Translations under genes and position numbers: made by a program
Shown here: piece by piece, positions 7,450 to 16,729 of the stretch
How the letters are laid out: every line of letters starts with the position of its first letter
Numbering within the stretch: the stretch's first letter is position 1
Source: SCTD01 sp036675425
GTDB lineage: Bacteria; Actinomycetota; Actinomycetes; Mycobacteriales; SCTD01
Assembly (NCBI GenBank): GCA_036675425.1
Contig: JAKFFB010000077.1
Location: forward strand, 1 to 64,000
Length of the DNA: 64,000 nt
Direction: 5' to 3'
The notes under the pieces: model-generated
The model's input: the letters and a program-made list of their open reading frames with translations, nothing else
What the model was told of the DNA's origin: nothing
Database searches by the model: none

Positions 7450-9717
7450 TCATGCCTCCTGGCGATCCGCCCACCAGCGCCCGAAGTCCTCAGCGGCGAG
7501 GGGTCGGCTCCAGAGGAAGCCCTGGCCGAGGTCGCAGCCGAGCCGGCGCAGCTCCTCGGCCTGCTCGGCGGTCTCCACCCCCTCCGCGACGACCTTCAGC
7601 CGCAGCGCGATCGCGAGGCTGATCGACGCCGACACGATCACGGCGTCGTCGGGGTCGGTCAGCAAGCCGTCCACGAACTGCCGGTCGACCTTCAGCGTGT
7701 CCACCGGGAGCTTGCGGAGCTGCAGCAGCGAGGAGTAGCCGGTCCCGAAGTCGTCGATCGAGACGCCGACCCCCATCTCGCGCAACCGGCGCAGCTGCGT
7801 CGCGGCTGTCTCCGTGTCCATCACCATGCCGACCTCGGTGATCTCCAGGGACAGCGCGGTGGGGTCGAGCCCGCTGTCGTCGAGGGCCGCTTCGACCCGC
7901 ATCACCATGTCGTCCTGCATCAGCTGTCGAGGTGAGAGGTTCACGCTGACCCGGAGGTCGGAGGCATCCGGCAGCTCCTTGCGCCAGCCGGCCAGCTGCT
8001 GACAGCTCTGGCGCAGGACCTCCCAGCCCAGCGGGACGACGAGCCCTGACTCCTCGGCCAGCGGGAGGAAGTCCGCCGGGGACTGGAAGCCGAGCTCGGG
8101 GTGCTCCCATCTCACGAGGGCCTCTGCCCCGACGACGCCGTCGTCGAGGGACATGATCGGCTGGTAGTGCACCCGGAGCTCGCCCTGCTCGATGCCGCGG
8201 CGCAGCTCCGCCTCGCGGCGCAGCCGCTCGGCGGCTCCCGCCGCCGCGTCGGGAGACGACGACTCGACGCGATCGCCCCCTCGTCGGGTGCCCGCGTGCG
8301 CGGCCGCTGCCGCGGCAGGCACGAGGTGCTCGGCTGCGGTGCGAGCGTCGCCGCTGGCGGTGAAGCCGCAGGACAGCGTCACAGGCAGGTCGATGTCGGT
8401 GATGGAGTGCCGCCCGCTCAGGTGGCGGCGGACGGTGTCGGCGAGAAGCACGCCGTTCGTCTCATCACTGAGCCCCGGCAGGAGCAGGGCGAACTCGCCG
8501 TTGCCCAGGTAGCCCGGCGACAGCGCCGCGGCGTGCGCGGTGAGCTCGGGCAGGGACAGCGCCTCCCGCAGTCGGTCAGCCAGGGAGGCGATCAGCCGGT
8601 CCATGCCGTCCTTGCCGAGGCTGTCGGTCAGCTCCGTGCCGCGGTCGATGACGAGCACGAGGACCCCGACCTGCTGCCCGTCGTCCAGCGACTCCACAGC
8701 TGCATCGACGCGCTGGGCGAAGGTGGTGTGTCCGGGCAGTCGGGTCAGCGGGTCGTAGAGGCTGAGCGCCTCCAGCTCGTGCGCGAGCACCACCGCGCCG
8801 GTCGTGCGGCCGTCGCGGTCGTTGACCGGCGCGGCCTGGATCAGGACCGGGACGAAGCGACCGTCCGCCCGCTCGGCCACGATGTCGAAGGCGTGCCCGA
8901 CGTCCACGGGCTGGCCGGTGGCCATCGCGCGAGGCCCGGCGCGATGCTCGGGCCGGAGCTCCTGGCCGTCGTGCAGGCGCACCTTCGCGATGTCAGCCGA
9001 GGTGCGCCCGACCAGCTCGTCGGCGCTCACCCCCAGGAAGCGCGCGAGAGCGTCGCTGGCAGCAGTGACGATGCCGTCCTCGTCGAGCACCACCATCAGC
9101 TGCGGCACGGCAGACAGGACGGTCTCGAGCCGGTCCCGCTGCGACTGCGCCTCCCGCAGCTGGTGGTCGAGCTGGTCCCGGGCGGCGGCCAGGTCGGCCT
9201 CCTGCTGGCGCAGCTGCTGGTTGCTGCTGACCAGGTCCTCGAAGGTGGACACCAGCAGGTCCAGGATCTGCTGCCGCTCGGCAGTGATCATGAAGCGCCG
9301 GTTGAGGAAGAACAGCTCCAGGCCCATCTGGGTCTGCCCGGCGTCGCGCAGGTGCTTGTTGTGCAGCATCATCTCGATGCGGCTCCGCAGGTGCGAGAAC
9401 TCGTACGGCTTGCGAAGGAAGTTGTCGGCGCCCGCCTGCAGCCCGTGGACGACGTCCAGCGGATCGGTCATCGAGGTCAGCAGGATCACCGGCAGCCGGC
9501 GGTCGTGGGCCTTGGCCAGCCGGCACAGCTCGTAGCCGTCCATCCCGGGCATGACCACGTCGCTGATCAGCATGTCGATGCCGCCGTGGCTCAGCTGCTC
9601 CAGCGCCTCCTCGCCGTCAGCGGACGCCAGCACCTCGTAGCCCGCCTCCTGGAGGTTCGTGCGGAGCACCTCCCGTTGGGTGCGGCTGTCCTCGGCGATG
9701 AGCAGACGTCCGGGCAT
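7450..9717 (-). CDS. Response regulator: REC-PAS-degenerate GGDEF-EAL
   Basis: This 755-residue protein is the probable output of the adjacent chemosensory system. The receiver domain (1-120) has acidic D10, phospho-acceptor D53 in ISDVVMPGMDG, and the KP motif. A coiled coil (about 150-200) and a PAS domain (about 195-315) follow. The cyclase-like domain (about 320-480) is degenerate: GGDEF is replaced by GNGEF and the metal-site motifs are gone. The EAL domain (about 495-740) is intact, with E532-A-L, NLSPRQLM, EITE, DDFGTGYSS, KVDRQFV and VAEGVET. It should hydrolyse c-di-GMP, perhaps under control of receiver phosphorylation and of the dead GGDEF. The ATG at 9717 follows GAGAGAGGAC; 13 bases separate it from cheB. 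WspR of Pseudomonas occupies this position but is a REC-GGDEF cyclase. Confidence 0.92.
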   Translation of the reverse strand: MPGRLLIAEDSRTQREVLRTNLQEAGYEVLASADGEEALEQLSHGGIDMLISDVVMPGMDGYELCRLAKAHDRRLPVILLTSMTDPLDVVHGLQAGADNFLRKPYEFSHLRSRIEMMLHNKHLRDAGQTQMGLELFFLNRRFMITAERQQILDLLVSTFEDLVSSNQQLRQQEADLAAARDQLDHQLREAQSQRDRLETVLSAVPQLMVVLDEDGIVTAASDALARFLGVSADELVGRTSADIAKVRLHDGQELRPEHRAGPRAMATGQPVDVGHAFDIVAERADGRFVPVLIQAAPVNDRDGRTTGAVVLAHELEALSLYDPLTRLPGHTTFAQRVDAAVESLDDGQQVGVLVLVIDRGTELTDSLGKDGMDRLIASLADRLREALSLPELTAHAAALSPGYLGNGEFALLLPGLSDETNGVLLADTVRRHLSGRHSITDIDLPVTLSCGFTASGDARTAAEHLVPAAAAAAHAGTRRGGDRVESSSPDAAAGAAERLRREAELRRGIEQGELRVHYQPIMSLDDGVVGAEALVRWEHPELGFQSPADFLPLAEESGLVVPLGWEVLRQSCQQLAGWRKELPDASDLRVSVNLSPRQLMQDDMVMRVEAALDDSGLDPTALSLEITEVGMVMDTETAATQLRRLREMGVGVSIDDFGTGYSSLLQLRKLPVDTLKVDRQFVDGLLTDPDDAVIVSASISLAIALRLKVVAEGVETAEQAEELRRLGCDLGQGFLWSRPLAAEDFGRWWADRQEA

Positions 9718-9730
9718 GACATGTCCTCTC

Positions 9731-10792
9731 TCACGACGACGCCGGCAGCAGTTGCGCCAGCGCTCCTGCCAGCTGCTCGACGGTCCCGACGGTGGTCGCC
9801 AGGCCCGCATCGGCCACGGCCTTGGGCATCCCGAAGACCACCGAGGAGTCCGCGTCCTGCGCGAGCACGGGGGCGCCCGCGCGACGCAGGCTGCGGGCGC
9901 CCTCGAGGCCGTCCGAGCCCATCCCGGTCAGCACCACGCCGGCGGCCGCGGCGCCGAACACCTCGGCGAGCGAGTCGAAGAGCACGCTCGCGGACGGACG
10001 AAAGCCGGCGACCGGGGGCCGGTCGGTCAGGACGACCCGCCCGTTCCGGCCGACCGTCAGGTGCGTGCGATCCGGCGCGACGTGGACCCGACCCGCTACC
10101 AGGCTCATGCCGTGCGCGGCCAGCGTCACGGGGTGCGGTGTGGCGCCGCGGAGCCAGGCTGTGAGGCCGGGCGCGAACCCGTCGGCGATGTGCTGCACGA
10201 CCAGCAGGGGTACGGGGAGCCGCGCCGGCAGCAGCTCCAGCAGCCGGTAGAGCGCAGCCGGGCCGCCGGTGGACGCGGCGACGCCGACTGCTCGGAGCGG
10301 GCTCGTCCTGGGCGGCGCCTCCGGCGGGGGCGGGATCCGGGCTGGTCTGCTCAGCTGCCGGCGCACCGGGTGCACGCCCGCCAGCGCCTTCACGAGGCGG
10401 ACGAAGTGCCGGGCGTCCGGCTCGAACGTGGGCGAGCCCGGTCCGGTCGGCTTGGGCAGCAGGCTCAGCGCGCCGGCGCCGACGGCCTGGAGGGACAGCG
10501 CCACGTCCCGCGCGTTGTGGTGCGCGGTGACGACCAGGATCGGCGTCGGGGTCCGGGCCATGATCTGCCGTGTCGCCTCGATGCCGTCGAGCCTGGGCAT
10601 CTCGATGTCCATGACGACGATCGATGGCCGCAGCGACGCGACCTTCTCGATCGCCTCGGGGCCGTCGACGGCCTCTCCGACGACGGTCAGGCGCGGGTCG
10701 TCCTCGCAGAGCTGGCGCAGCAAGGCCCGCGAGGTCCGGGAGTCGTCCACGAGCAGCACCCGGATCGGCGGTTGCCTGGCGGGGGTGCTCAC
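9731..10792 (-). CDS. cheB: Chemotaxis-type protein-glutamate methylesterase/deamidase CheB
   Basis: CheB removes methyl groups from glutamates of the chemoreceptor and so sets adaptation. In this 353-residue protein the receiver domain has phospho-site D62 (MDIEMPRLDG). After a proline-rich linker (about 145-165) the esterase domain carries the triad S174 (AASTGG), H201 (VQHIADGF) and D294 (GMGSDG). The GTG start overlaps the cheA stop by 4 bases (GTGA), implying translational coupling. In a Wsp-like reading this is the WspF counterpart. The complete triad argues for an active enzyme. Confidence 0.95.
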   Translation of the reverse strand: MSTPARQPPIRVLLVDDSRTSRALLRQLCEDDPRLTVVGEAVDGPEAIEKVASLRPSIVVMDIEMPRLDGIEATRQIMARTPTPILVVTAHHNARDVALSLQAVGAGALSLLPKPTGPGSPTFEPDARHFVRLVKALAGVHPVRRQLSRPARIPPPPEAPPRTSPLRAVGVAASTGGPAALYRLLELLPARLPVPLLVVQHIADGFAPGLTAWLRGATPHPVTLAAHGMSLVAGRVHVAPDRTHLTVGRNGRVVLTDRPPVAGFRPSASVLFDSLAEVFGAAAAGVVLTGMGSDGLEGARSLRRAGAPVLAQDADSSVVFGMPKAVADAGLATTVGTVEQLAGALAQLLPASS

Positions 10793-12882
10793 AGCAGCCT
10801 CGCGACCGCGTCGAGCAGGGTGCCCTGCTGCAGCTCGCCCTTGACGACGTAGGCGTCTGCGCCGGCCTCCATCCCCCGCTGCCGGTCCTCGGGCGCGTCC
10901 AACGAGGTGACCAGCACCACGGGCAGGGTCCGCAGCTGCGCCGAGGCGCGGATCCGGCGGCAGAGCTCGATGCCGTTCATGCGGGGCATGTCGACGTCGG
11001 AGACGACCAGGTCCGCCCCGTCGCGCTGCAGCTGCTCCCAGGCGTCGAGGCCATCCACTGCCACGGCGACGGAGTAGCCGCCCGCCTCGAGGATGCTGCG
11101 CTCCAGCGCGCGCGTCGTGACGGTGTCCTCGGCGATCAGGACACGCGGCGCCCGCGCCTCGTCGTCGCGGGCGGCGGGCTGTGCCAGCGGCGGCGCTCCG
11201 CGACCGACGGCGACGGGATTGACGACGATCGCCGGCAGCCCGCCCTCCAGGAGAGCGACCCCCAGCACACCCGGCGCCCCGGCGAGGCGCTCGGGTACCG
11301 GTTGCACGGCCACCTCGCGCTCGTCGAGAAGTCCATCGGTCACCAGCACGAGGTCGCTGCCGCGCGGCACCACGAGGCCCATCCGGACGCCGTCGACGGC
11401 CCCCGCGCCGCCCCCGGAGAACGACAGCGCGTCAGAGAGAGCCACCGCGCGCCTGCTGCGGCCGTCCAGCGTGAGAACGGCGGAGCCCCCGACCTCCCGC
11501 AGCTTCTGCCGGTCGATCTCGCGTACGCCCTCCACCGTCGAGGTCGGAAGTGCGACCACCTGCTGACCGGCCCGGACCAGCAGCACCCTCAGCACGGCCA
11601 GCGTCACCGGGGTCCTCAGGTCCACCTGCATCCCCGCGCCGGGCTCGGACGAGACGGTCAGGCTGCCGCCGAGCTGCTCGATGCGGGCTCTGGCGGCGTC
11701 CAGCCCGACGCCGCGACCCGAGACGTCGGTGACCTCGTCCCGGCTGGACAGGCCCGGCACGAAGGGGAGCTCCATCTCATCGGCCGGCACCGGGACGCCG
11801 CGGTCGAGGGCTGCCTCGCGCAGCCTGTCGAGATCCAGGCCGCGCCCGTCGTCGGCAACCGTGACGTGCAGCAGGCTGCCCTCCAGCCTCGCGATCACCT
11901 CGACGGTGCCGACCTCGGGCTTGCCGGCGAGGGCGCGCGCCTGGGCGGTCTCGAGCCCGTGGTCCACCGCGTTCCGGACCAGGTGCAGCAGCGGATCGCG
12001 AAGGGAGGCGATGACGCCGCGGTCGACATCGACCTCCTCGCCCTGGATGACCAGCCTCGCAGACTTGCCGCCGCTCGCGGCCACGTCGCGTACCGCCCGA
12101 TCCAGCGACGTGCAGGCGTCGGCGAACGGCTGCGTCCGCAGTCGCTGCGCGGCCTCGGCCACGCCGCTGCTGGTGTGGTGCAGCGCGCGGTCGGCGGCCT
12201 CGACGCTGCGCGTGAGCCCGGTGACGGCGCGGACCGCCTCGGCGAGGGCGGCGTCCAGGCCGGGTGCCGACCGTCGCAGCGCGTCGTCGCGCAGGGCCGT
12301 CCGTGCGGTGGTCCGAGCGAGCTCCACCTGCTCGGCCGCGCGCGTGGCCTGCTCGAGAACCCCGTGCACCCGCTGCGCGGCCACAAGACCCTCCGCGGCC
12401 CGGCTGAGCACCTCGTGCACGGACTGCGCGCTCACCCGCCACGACGGCGGTGCCGCACCGGTCGCCGCGGGGACGGCCGGTGGATCGGCCTGCGGCTCCA
12501 TGGTGGGGGCAGCTGCCGGTCGGGGCTCCGGCCGGGAGTCCCCTCGCTGCAGGGCGGTCGACACCGCCGTGAGCGCGTCGACCTCTGCGAGCAGTTCCGT
12601 CACGAGCGTCGAGTCGGCAGCCTGGGCCCCGTCGCGCACGGCCGCGAGGGCGCTCTCGAGGCGGTCGCAGATCGCGACCGCCTCCGACACCCCCGCCGCG
12701 TGCGCCGCGCCCTTCAGGCTGTGCGCGGACCGGAAGAGCTCCTGCACGAGCTCGCCGGTTGCCACCTGGTCGGCGCCGCTCTCCAGGGCGAGCAGTCCTG
12801 GAGCGAGCAGCTGCAGCCCGTCCTGCAGCTCCTCGCCGAACAGCGCTCGCAGGCGCCGCTGCAGCTCCTGCTCAGCGACCAT
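10789..12882 (-). CDS. cheA: Hybrid histidine kinase CheA with C-terminal receiver
   Basis: This 697-residue CheA-REC hybrid is of the WspE/FrzE type. The HPt domain has phospho-H54 in AHSLKGAA. The ATP-binding domain (about 290-410) has the N box (LVRNAVDHGLE) and the G boxes (DDGRGLD, GRGVGLD). A CheW-like domain follows at about 420-560, and a receiver at about 575-697 with D629 (VSDVDMPRMNG). An Ala/Pro-rich linker separates the HPt and kinase regions. It should phosphorylate CheB and the REC-EAL protein; the attached receiver may act as a phosphate sink. The ATG at 12882 overlaps the end of the receptor gene by 11 bases, and the stop overlaps the cheB GTG. Confidence 0.95.
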   Translation of the reverse strand: MVAEQELQRRLRALFGEELQDGLQLLAPGLLALESGADQVATGELVQELFRSAHSLKGAAHAAGVSEAVAICDRLESALAAVRDGAQAADSTLVTELLAEVDALTAVSTALQRGDSRPEPRPAAAPTMEPQADPPAVPAATGAAPPSWRVSAQSVHEVLSRAAEGLVAAQRVHGVLEQATRAAEQVELARTTARTALRDDALRRSAPGLDAALAEAVRAVTGLTRSVEAADRALHHTSSGVAEAAQRLRTQPFADACTSLDRAVRDVAASGGKSARLVIQGEEVDVDRGVIASLRDPLLHLVRNAVDHGLETAQARALAGKPEVGTVEVIARLEGSLLHVTVADDGRGLDLDRLREAALDRGVPVPADEMELPFVPGLSSRDEVTDVSGRGVGLDAARARIEQLGGSLTVSSEPGAGMQVDLRTPVTLAVLRVLLVRAGQQVVALPTSTVEGVREIDRQKLREVGGSAVLTLDGRSRRAVALSDALSFSGGGAGAVDGVRMGLVVPRGSDLVLVTDGLLDEREVAVQPVPERLAGAPGVLGVALLEGGLPAIVVNPVAVGRGAPPLAQPAARDDEARAPRVLIAEDTVTTRALERSILEAGGYSVAVAVDGLDAWEQLQRDGADLVVSDVDMPRMNGIELCRRIRASAQLRTLPVVLVTSLDAPEDRQRGMEAGADAYVVKGELQQGTLLDAVARLL

Positions 12883-14350
12883 CGCCGGAAGCTCCCACGA
12901 GCTCCTTGAGCTCGGCGGCGACGCGGTGCAGGTCGCGCGCCGCCTGCTCGGCCTCGCGCGCCGAGGCGGTGTTCTGCTCCATCACCTGCTCGATGCTCCG
13001 CATCGCGTCACCGATCTGCCCGGTGACCACGGCCTGCTGCACCGACGAGGCGGCGATCTGCTCGCCGGCCTCCGCCGCCGAGGCGATGCTGTCGGCGAGC
13101 TCCCGGATGGTCTGGCCGGCCTGCTCCGTGCGACGCACGCCGTCCGCGACCCGCTTGGTCCCCTCCTCGCTCGCCATCACCGCGGTGGTGGTGCCCTGCT
13201 GGATCTCGCCCAGGATCTGCGAGACCTGCGCTGTGGCGCGTCGTGACTGCGACGCCAGGCTGCGGACCTCGCCGGCCACGACCGAGAAGCCCTTCCCGTG
13301 CTCACCGGCGCGGGCCGCCTCGATCGCGGCGTTCAGCGCCAGCAGGTGGGTCTGCCCGGCGATCTCCTCGACGGCGGCGACGATGTCGGAGATCGCCTGA
13401 GCGCGCTCGGCGAGCTCGACCACGGTGCGCGCCGTGGTGGCGACCTGGTCCCGGATGGCCACCATGCCTGCGGCCGACTCGGACACCGCTTGCGTTCCGT
13501 CCTGCGACACCTCGGCAGCCCGTTGCGCCTGGTCCGCCACCGCGCGCGCCCGGTCCGCGCTCTGCTGCGCGGTCTGGACCAGCTCCTCGACGGTGGAGAC
13601 CGTCTCCTGCACGGCGGCGGACTGCTGGGCCGATCCCGAGACCTGCTGGGTGGTGCCGGCCAGGACCTCGGAGGCCGCCGCGTCGACCGTCAGCGCGAGC
13701 GCGGTGAGCTGCCGCGCGATCCGGCGGGCGATGGCGAGGCCGACGCCGAGAGCCGTCAGGAAGGCCAGCGCTCCGAGCACCCACACGAGGTTCCGGGCGT
13801 CCCGTGCGGCGTCGTCGGAGGACTCGACGGCGATGCTGATCCGCTCCTCCTGGAAGCCGATGAACTCGTCGAGCAGGTCGTCGAGGCGCCGCAGAGCGGG
13901 CCCCTGACGGGCCTGGAAGAGGCTCGTTATCTGCGCCGAGGTCGTGCCGGTTCGCTGGGCCTGCTCCAGCACCGCGTCGGACTCCTCGATCCAGCTGTCC
14001 CGCGCGGAGCGGATCTGCTCGACGAGCTGGCGGCCCTCGTCGGTCCGGGCGCCGCGCTCCAGCGCCGCGAGGCTGCCCTCCAGGTCGCCGTCACCCTCCT
14101 TCACCTCCCTGAGGTAGCTGTCGTCGCGGGTCAGCAGGAAGCCGCGCGATGCGCCGGCGCGCTCGTGCACGGCCGCGCTGAGGTCGTGTGCCTCGATCAA
14201 CAGGTGGGCGTCGCGCTCGATGACGTCGTTCTTGGAGGTCGTCACGCTCTCGAGCGCAAAGACCGCCACGAGGATCATCGCCAGAGTGGCCAGCAGCGGT
14301 GCGCCGTAGCCGGCCAGCACCTGGCTGCGGATGGTCATCGTTCGCGCCAC
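12872..14350 (-). CDS. Methyl-accepting chemoreceptor with CHASE3-like sensor
   Basis: This membrane chemoreceptor of about 492 residues has TM1 at about 12-34, an extracytoplasmic four-helix CHASE3/4HB-like domain (about 40-185), TM2 at about 188-208 and a cytoplasmic coiled coil. The conserved hairpin tip is at about 330-362 (HLLALNAAIEAARAGEHGKGF). A clear HAMP domain is not seen after TM2. The only receptor in the operon, it should feed the adjacent CheW/CheA. Two starts compete. GTG at 14350 has AGGAG 5 bases upstream and is used here. ATG at 14338 forms an ATGA overlap with the upstream cheW stop but lacks a well-placed ribosome site. Confidence 0.92.
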   Translation of the reverse strand: MARTMTIRSQVLAGYGAPLLATLAMILVAVFALESVTTSKNDVIERDAHLLIEAHDLSAAVHERAGASRGFLLTRDDSYLREVKEGDGDLEGSLAALERGARTDEGRQLVEQIRSARDSWIEESDAVLEQAQRTGTTSAQITSLFQARQGPALRRLDDLLDEFIGFQEERISIAVESSDDAARDARNLVWVLGALAFLTALGVGLAIARRIARQLTALALTVDAAASEVLAGTTQQVSGSAQQSAAVQETVSTVEELVQTAQQSADRARAVADQAQRAAEVSQDGTQAVSESAAGMVAIRDQVATTARTVVELAERAQAISDIVAAVEEIAGQTHLLALNAAIEAARAGEHGKGFSVVAGEVRSLASQSRRATAQVSQILGEIQQGTTTAVMASEEGTKRVADGVRRTEQAGQTIRELADSIASAAEAGEQIAASSVQQAVVTGQIGDAMRSIEQVMEQNTASAREAEQAARDLHRVAAELKELVGASGDGR

Positions 14351-14880
14351 GGGGACTCCTGTTCGTCGTGCGGATGGAGTGAGACCCGCGGGTCCCGGAG
14401 CAGGACGGGGGCGTCGAGCACGAGGGCTCCCGCCGGGCTGAGCGCGCCGACGACTCCCTCGGCCTCGACGGCTGGGACGAGGTCGTCGTCGCTGACGCGG
14501 GCGATCTCCTCGACCGTGTCGACCAGCAGGCCGAGCGGAGCCCTCGGGTCGTGCAGGACCACCACCCACTGCTCGTGCGGCGGGACGCCGGCCGGCAGCT
14601 CGAGCAGGGTCGCGAGGGAGGCGACCGCCAGCGCCTCGCCCCGGCCGCCGACCAGGCCGACCAGGGCAGCGTTGACCCCGGGCACCTCGGCCACGGGACC
14701 CGGGGGGCGCACCTCGGCCACGGCGTCCAGGTCCACACCCACCTGCCGGCCGCCGATGACCGCTATCAGCAGGTCGGTCCATGCGGTGTCCTGCTCCTCG
14801 ACCCGTGCCGTGGCGAGCCGGACTGCCCGGCTGCGCAGCACCGCGGCGGAGTCCGCCAGGACCGGCGGCGGCGACGTCAT
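14335..14880 (-). CDS. cheW: CheW-like adaptor (second copy in operon)
   Basis: This 181-residue protein contains one CheW SH3-like domain (about 35-165) after a short N-terminal extension. Typical family stretches are visible: DLLIAVIGGRQVGVDLDAVAEV and LGLLVDTVEEI. CheW bridges the receptor and the P5 domain of CheA. Two different CheW proteins flank cheR, as WspB and WspD flank WspC in the Wsp operon. The ATG at 14880 shares an ATGA overlap with the cheR stop. Its own stop overlaps the start of the receptor gene. Confidence 0.9.
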   Translation of the reverse strand: MTSPPPVLADSAAVLRSRAVRLATARVEEQDTAWTDLLIAVIGGRQVGVDLDAVAEVRPPGPVAEVPGVNAALVGLVGGRGEALAVASLATLLELPAGVPPHEQWVVVLHDPRAPLGLLVDTVEEIARVSDDDLVPAVEAEGVVGALSPAGALVLDAPVLLRDPRVSLHPHDEQESPWRER

Positions 14881-16247
14881 GGCGAGCTCGCCGACCCGGC
14901 CAGGTAGTGCTGGGCGACGGCAGCGAGATGGGCTGCCGGGAGGTCGCCCGCGAGCTCCACCCCGGCGTCATCGGGCACCGCAGCCAGCAGCCGCACGCCG
15001 TTGCGGAAGCTGCGCCGGGCGCGTGCGGTCGCGCCGCGTGCGTGCTCCACCTGCCCCAGCAGCACGTGCGGGGCCGGCAGGTCGGGTCGTAGGTAGACCG
15101 CACGCGCAGCCGCGGAGGCGGCGTCGTCCAGTCGGCCTGCTGCGAGGTCGACGACCGCGGAGAGGTAGTGGAGCTCAGCGGCCAGCGGATGGGCGAGCAC
15201 CGCGTGCGCGGCGGCGCGGCGGGCCTCGTCCAGGCGTCCCGCGTCGCCGAGTGCCCGGACCTGTGTGGCGAGCCGCTCGGCGGCGTCCGTCGTCACCTGC
15301 GGTGCGGTGGACCTCGCTGGTTCCAGGGCGGGGGTGCTGACGGCTGAGGACGGTCGCGTGGTCGTCGCAGGCGGCCGCCGGTTGGTGGGGCTGGCGACTT
15401 GCTGCCGCCGGGTGGCGTGCTGCCGCGGCGCCACAACGGGCGTGGGTGTCCATCGGGGACGGGCGCGGTAGGCCAAGCCGTGTCGCGTGCGGACCAGCGC
15501 CAGGCCGGGCGTGTCCAGCAGCGGATCGCCGGCGGCTGTGATCAGCCAGCCTCCTGGGGCCAGCGCGGAACCGAGGATGTCCGCGGCCCGCTGCACGGCG
15601 GCCGGCGTCAGGTAGATCAGGAGGTTGCGGCACAGGATGACGTCGAACCGGCCGGGTGGGGGAGCGCCGTCCAGCAGGTTGCGCTGCAGGAACCGGGTGT
15701 GCCGGCGCAGCCCCTCCTCGACCCGGAACCGGCCCTCCTGCTCGACGAAGTGCGCTCTGAGCTCGCTGGGGGTCGTCGACCGCATCGACCACTTGCCGTA
15801 GACGGCGCGCTGCGCCCTGTCGATGGCCCGGCGTGACGCGTCGCTCCCGACGACGGCGTACCGGTCGTCCAGGCCGGCCTCCTCGGCGAGGGCGGCGAGG
15901 GTGAACGCTTCTTCTCCGCTGGCGCAGCCGGCGCTCCACAGGTGCACGGTGCGCTCAGCGGCGCTCTCCAGCACCTCCGGCAGCACGAGACCGCGCAGCA
16001 GGTCGCACTGCACGCGGTCGCGGAAGAAGTAGGTCTCCCCGACGGTCACGGTCGCCACGAGTCGGTCGAAGGCGGCACCGGGGCGGGACACGGCCGCGAG
16101 GAAGGCCTCCGGCGCCTGCCCTGCTGCCGCCTGCTGCTCCTCGATGTCGCTGATCAGCCGTTCTCGACGCGGCCCCGTGAAGCTCAGCCCCATCGTCGAC
16201 TCGAGGTAGTCGATGACCGCGCCGGCAGCCCCGCCCGCGGGACTCAT
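14877..16247 (-). CDS. cheR: Receptor methyltransferase CheR with TPR tail
   Basis: This 456-residue protein is an SAM-dependent methyltransferase for receptor glutamates. The N-terminal helical domain and the catalytic domain carry VTVGETYFFRD, the SAM-binding region LWSAGCASGEEAFTLA (about 103-118) and DVILCRNLLIYL. A Pro/Thr-rich linker (about 270-330) leads to a TPR-like helical tail (about 335-450), the layout of WspC. The ATG at 16247 is fixed by an ATGA overlap with the stop of the upstream cheW; the longer in-frame extension would run across that gene. Confidence 0.93.
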   Translation of the reverse strand: MSPAGGAAGAVIDYLESTMGLSFTGPRRERLISDIEEQQAAAGQAPEAFLAAVSRPGAAFDRLVATVTVGETYFFRDRVQCDLLRGLVLPEVLESAAERTVHLWSAGCASGEEAFTLAALAEEAGLDDRYAVVGSDASRRAIDRAQRAVYGKWSMRSTTPSELRAHFVEQEGRFRVEEGLRRHTRFLQRNLLDGAPPPGRFDVILCRNLLIYLTPAAVQRAADILGSALAPGGWLITAAGDPLLDTPGLALVRTRHGLAYRARPRWTPTPVVAPRQHATRRQQVASPTNRRPPATTTRPSSAVSTPALEPARSTAPQVTTDAAERLATQVRALGDAGRLDEARRAAAHAVLAHPLAAELHYLSAVVDLAAGRLDDAASAAARAVYLRPDLPAPHVLLGQVEHARGATARARRSFRNGVRLLAAVPDDAGVELAGDLPAAHLAAVAQHYLAGSASSP

Positions 16248-16729
16248 GCGAGTGCCACCCGCCGCTCCTGCAGCGCCTCGTCGAGGGCGGAGCTCTCCTC
16301 GCAGGACAGGAACGTCGCGACGTCGAGAACCACGGCCAGCCCGTCGTGCAGGACGACCACGCCCGAGCTGCGGACCGCGTCGACAGAGCGAGTGACCGCC
16401 TCGTCGACGGCGGAGGCGTCCACCGTGATGACCTCCAGCGCGGCGTCCACCAGCAGGGCCACCTGATGCGTCGGCAGGTCGACGACGACCAGGTGGTCCT
16501 CCGCCTGGAGCGGCCGGGTCGGGAGGCCCAACCGGTGACGGAGGTCGAGCACCGGCACCGGCGAGCCGCGCCGATTCGCCAGCCCGACCACGACCTCGGG
16601 CGCATCCGGGAGGGCGACCAGCTCGACCGCTGGGTGGATCTCGCCGACGACCTCGATCGGAAGCGCGCAGCGGTGCGTCGCGACCGCGACGCACAGCAGC
16701 TGGAGGGTCCCGGCCGTGTCCGTGCTCAT
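16244..16729 (-). CDS. cheW: CheW-like adaptor, first gene of chemosensory operon
   Basis: This 161-residue CheW domain protein has LLCVAVATHRCALPIEVVGEI near the start, VVVGLANRRGSPVPVLDLRHRLG in the middle and VALLVDAALEV later. It is the first gene of a seven-gene minus-strand run with overlaps or gaps of no more than 13 bases, so the promoter should lie in 16730-16943. The ATG at 16729 follows GGAGGG at a spacing of about 7. The in-frame sequence further upstream to 17404 is antisense to the divergent regulator gene and was not included. Confidence 0.92.
   Translation of the reverse strand: MSTDTAGTLQLLCVAVATHRCALPIEVVGEIHPAVELVALPDAPEVVVGLANRRGSPVPVLDLRHRLGLPTRPLQAEDHLVVVDLPTHQVALLVDAALEVITVDASAVDEAVTRSVDAVRSSGVVVLHDGLAVVLDVATFLSCEESSALDEALQERRVALA

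Noticed and set aside
8101..10164. Plus-strand open frame of 687 codons
   Set aside because: It is the shadow of the REC-EAL and cheB genes; composition is typical of antisense high-GC DNA.
10624..12909. Plus-strand open frame of 761 codons
   Set aside because: It lies opposite cheA and cheB, whose motifs are complete; no recognisable domain.
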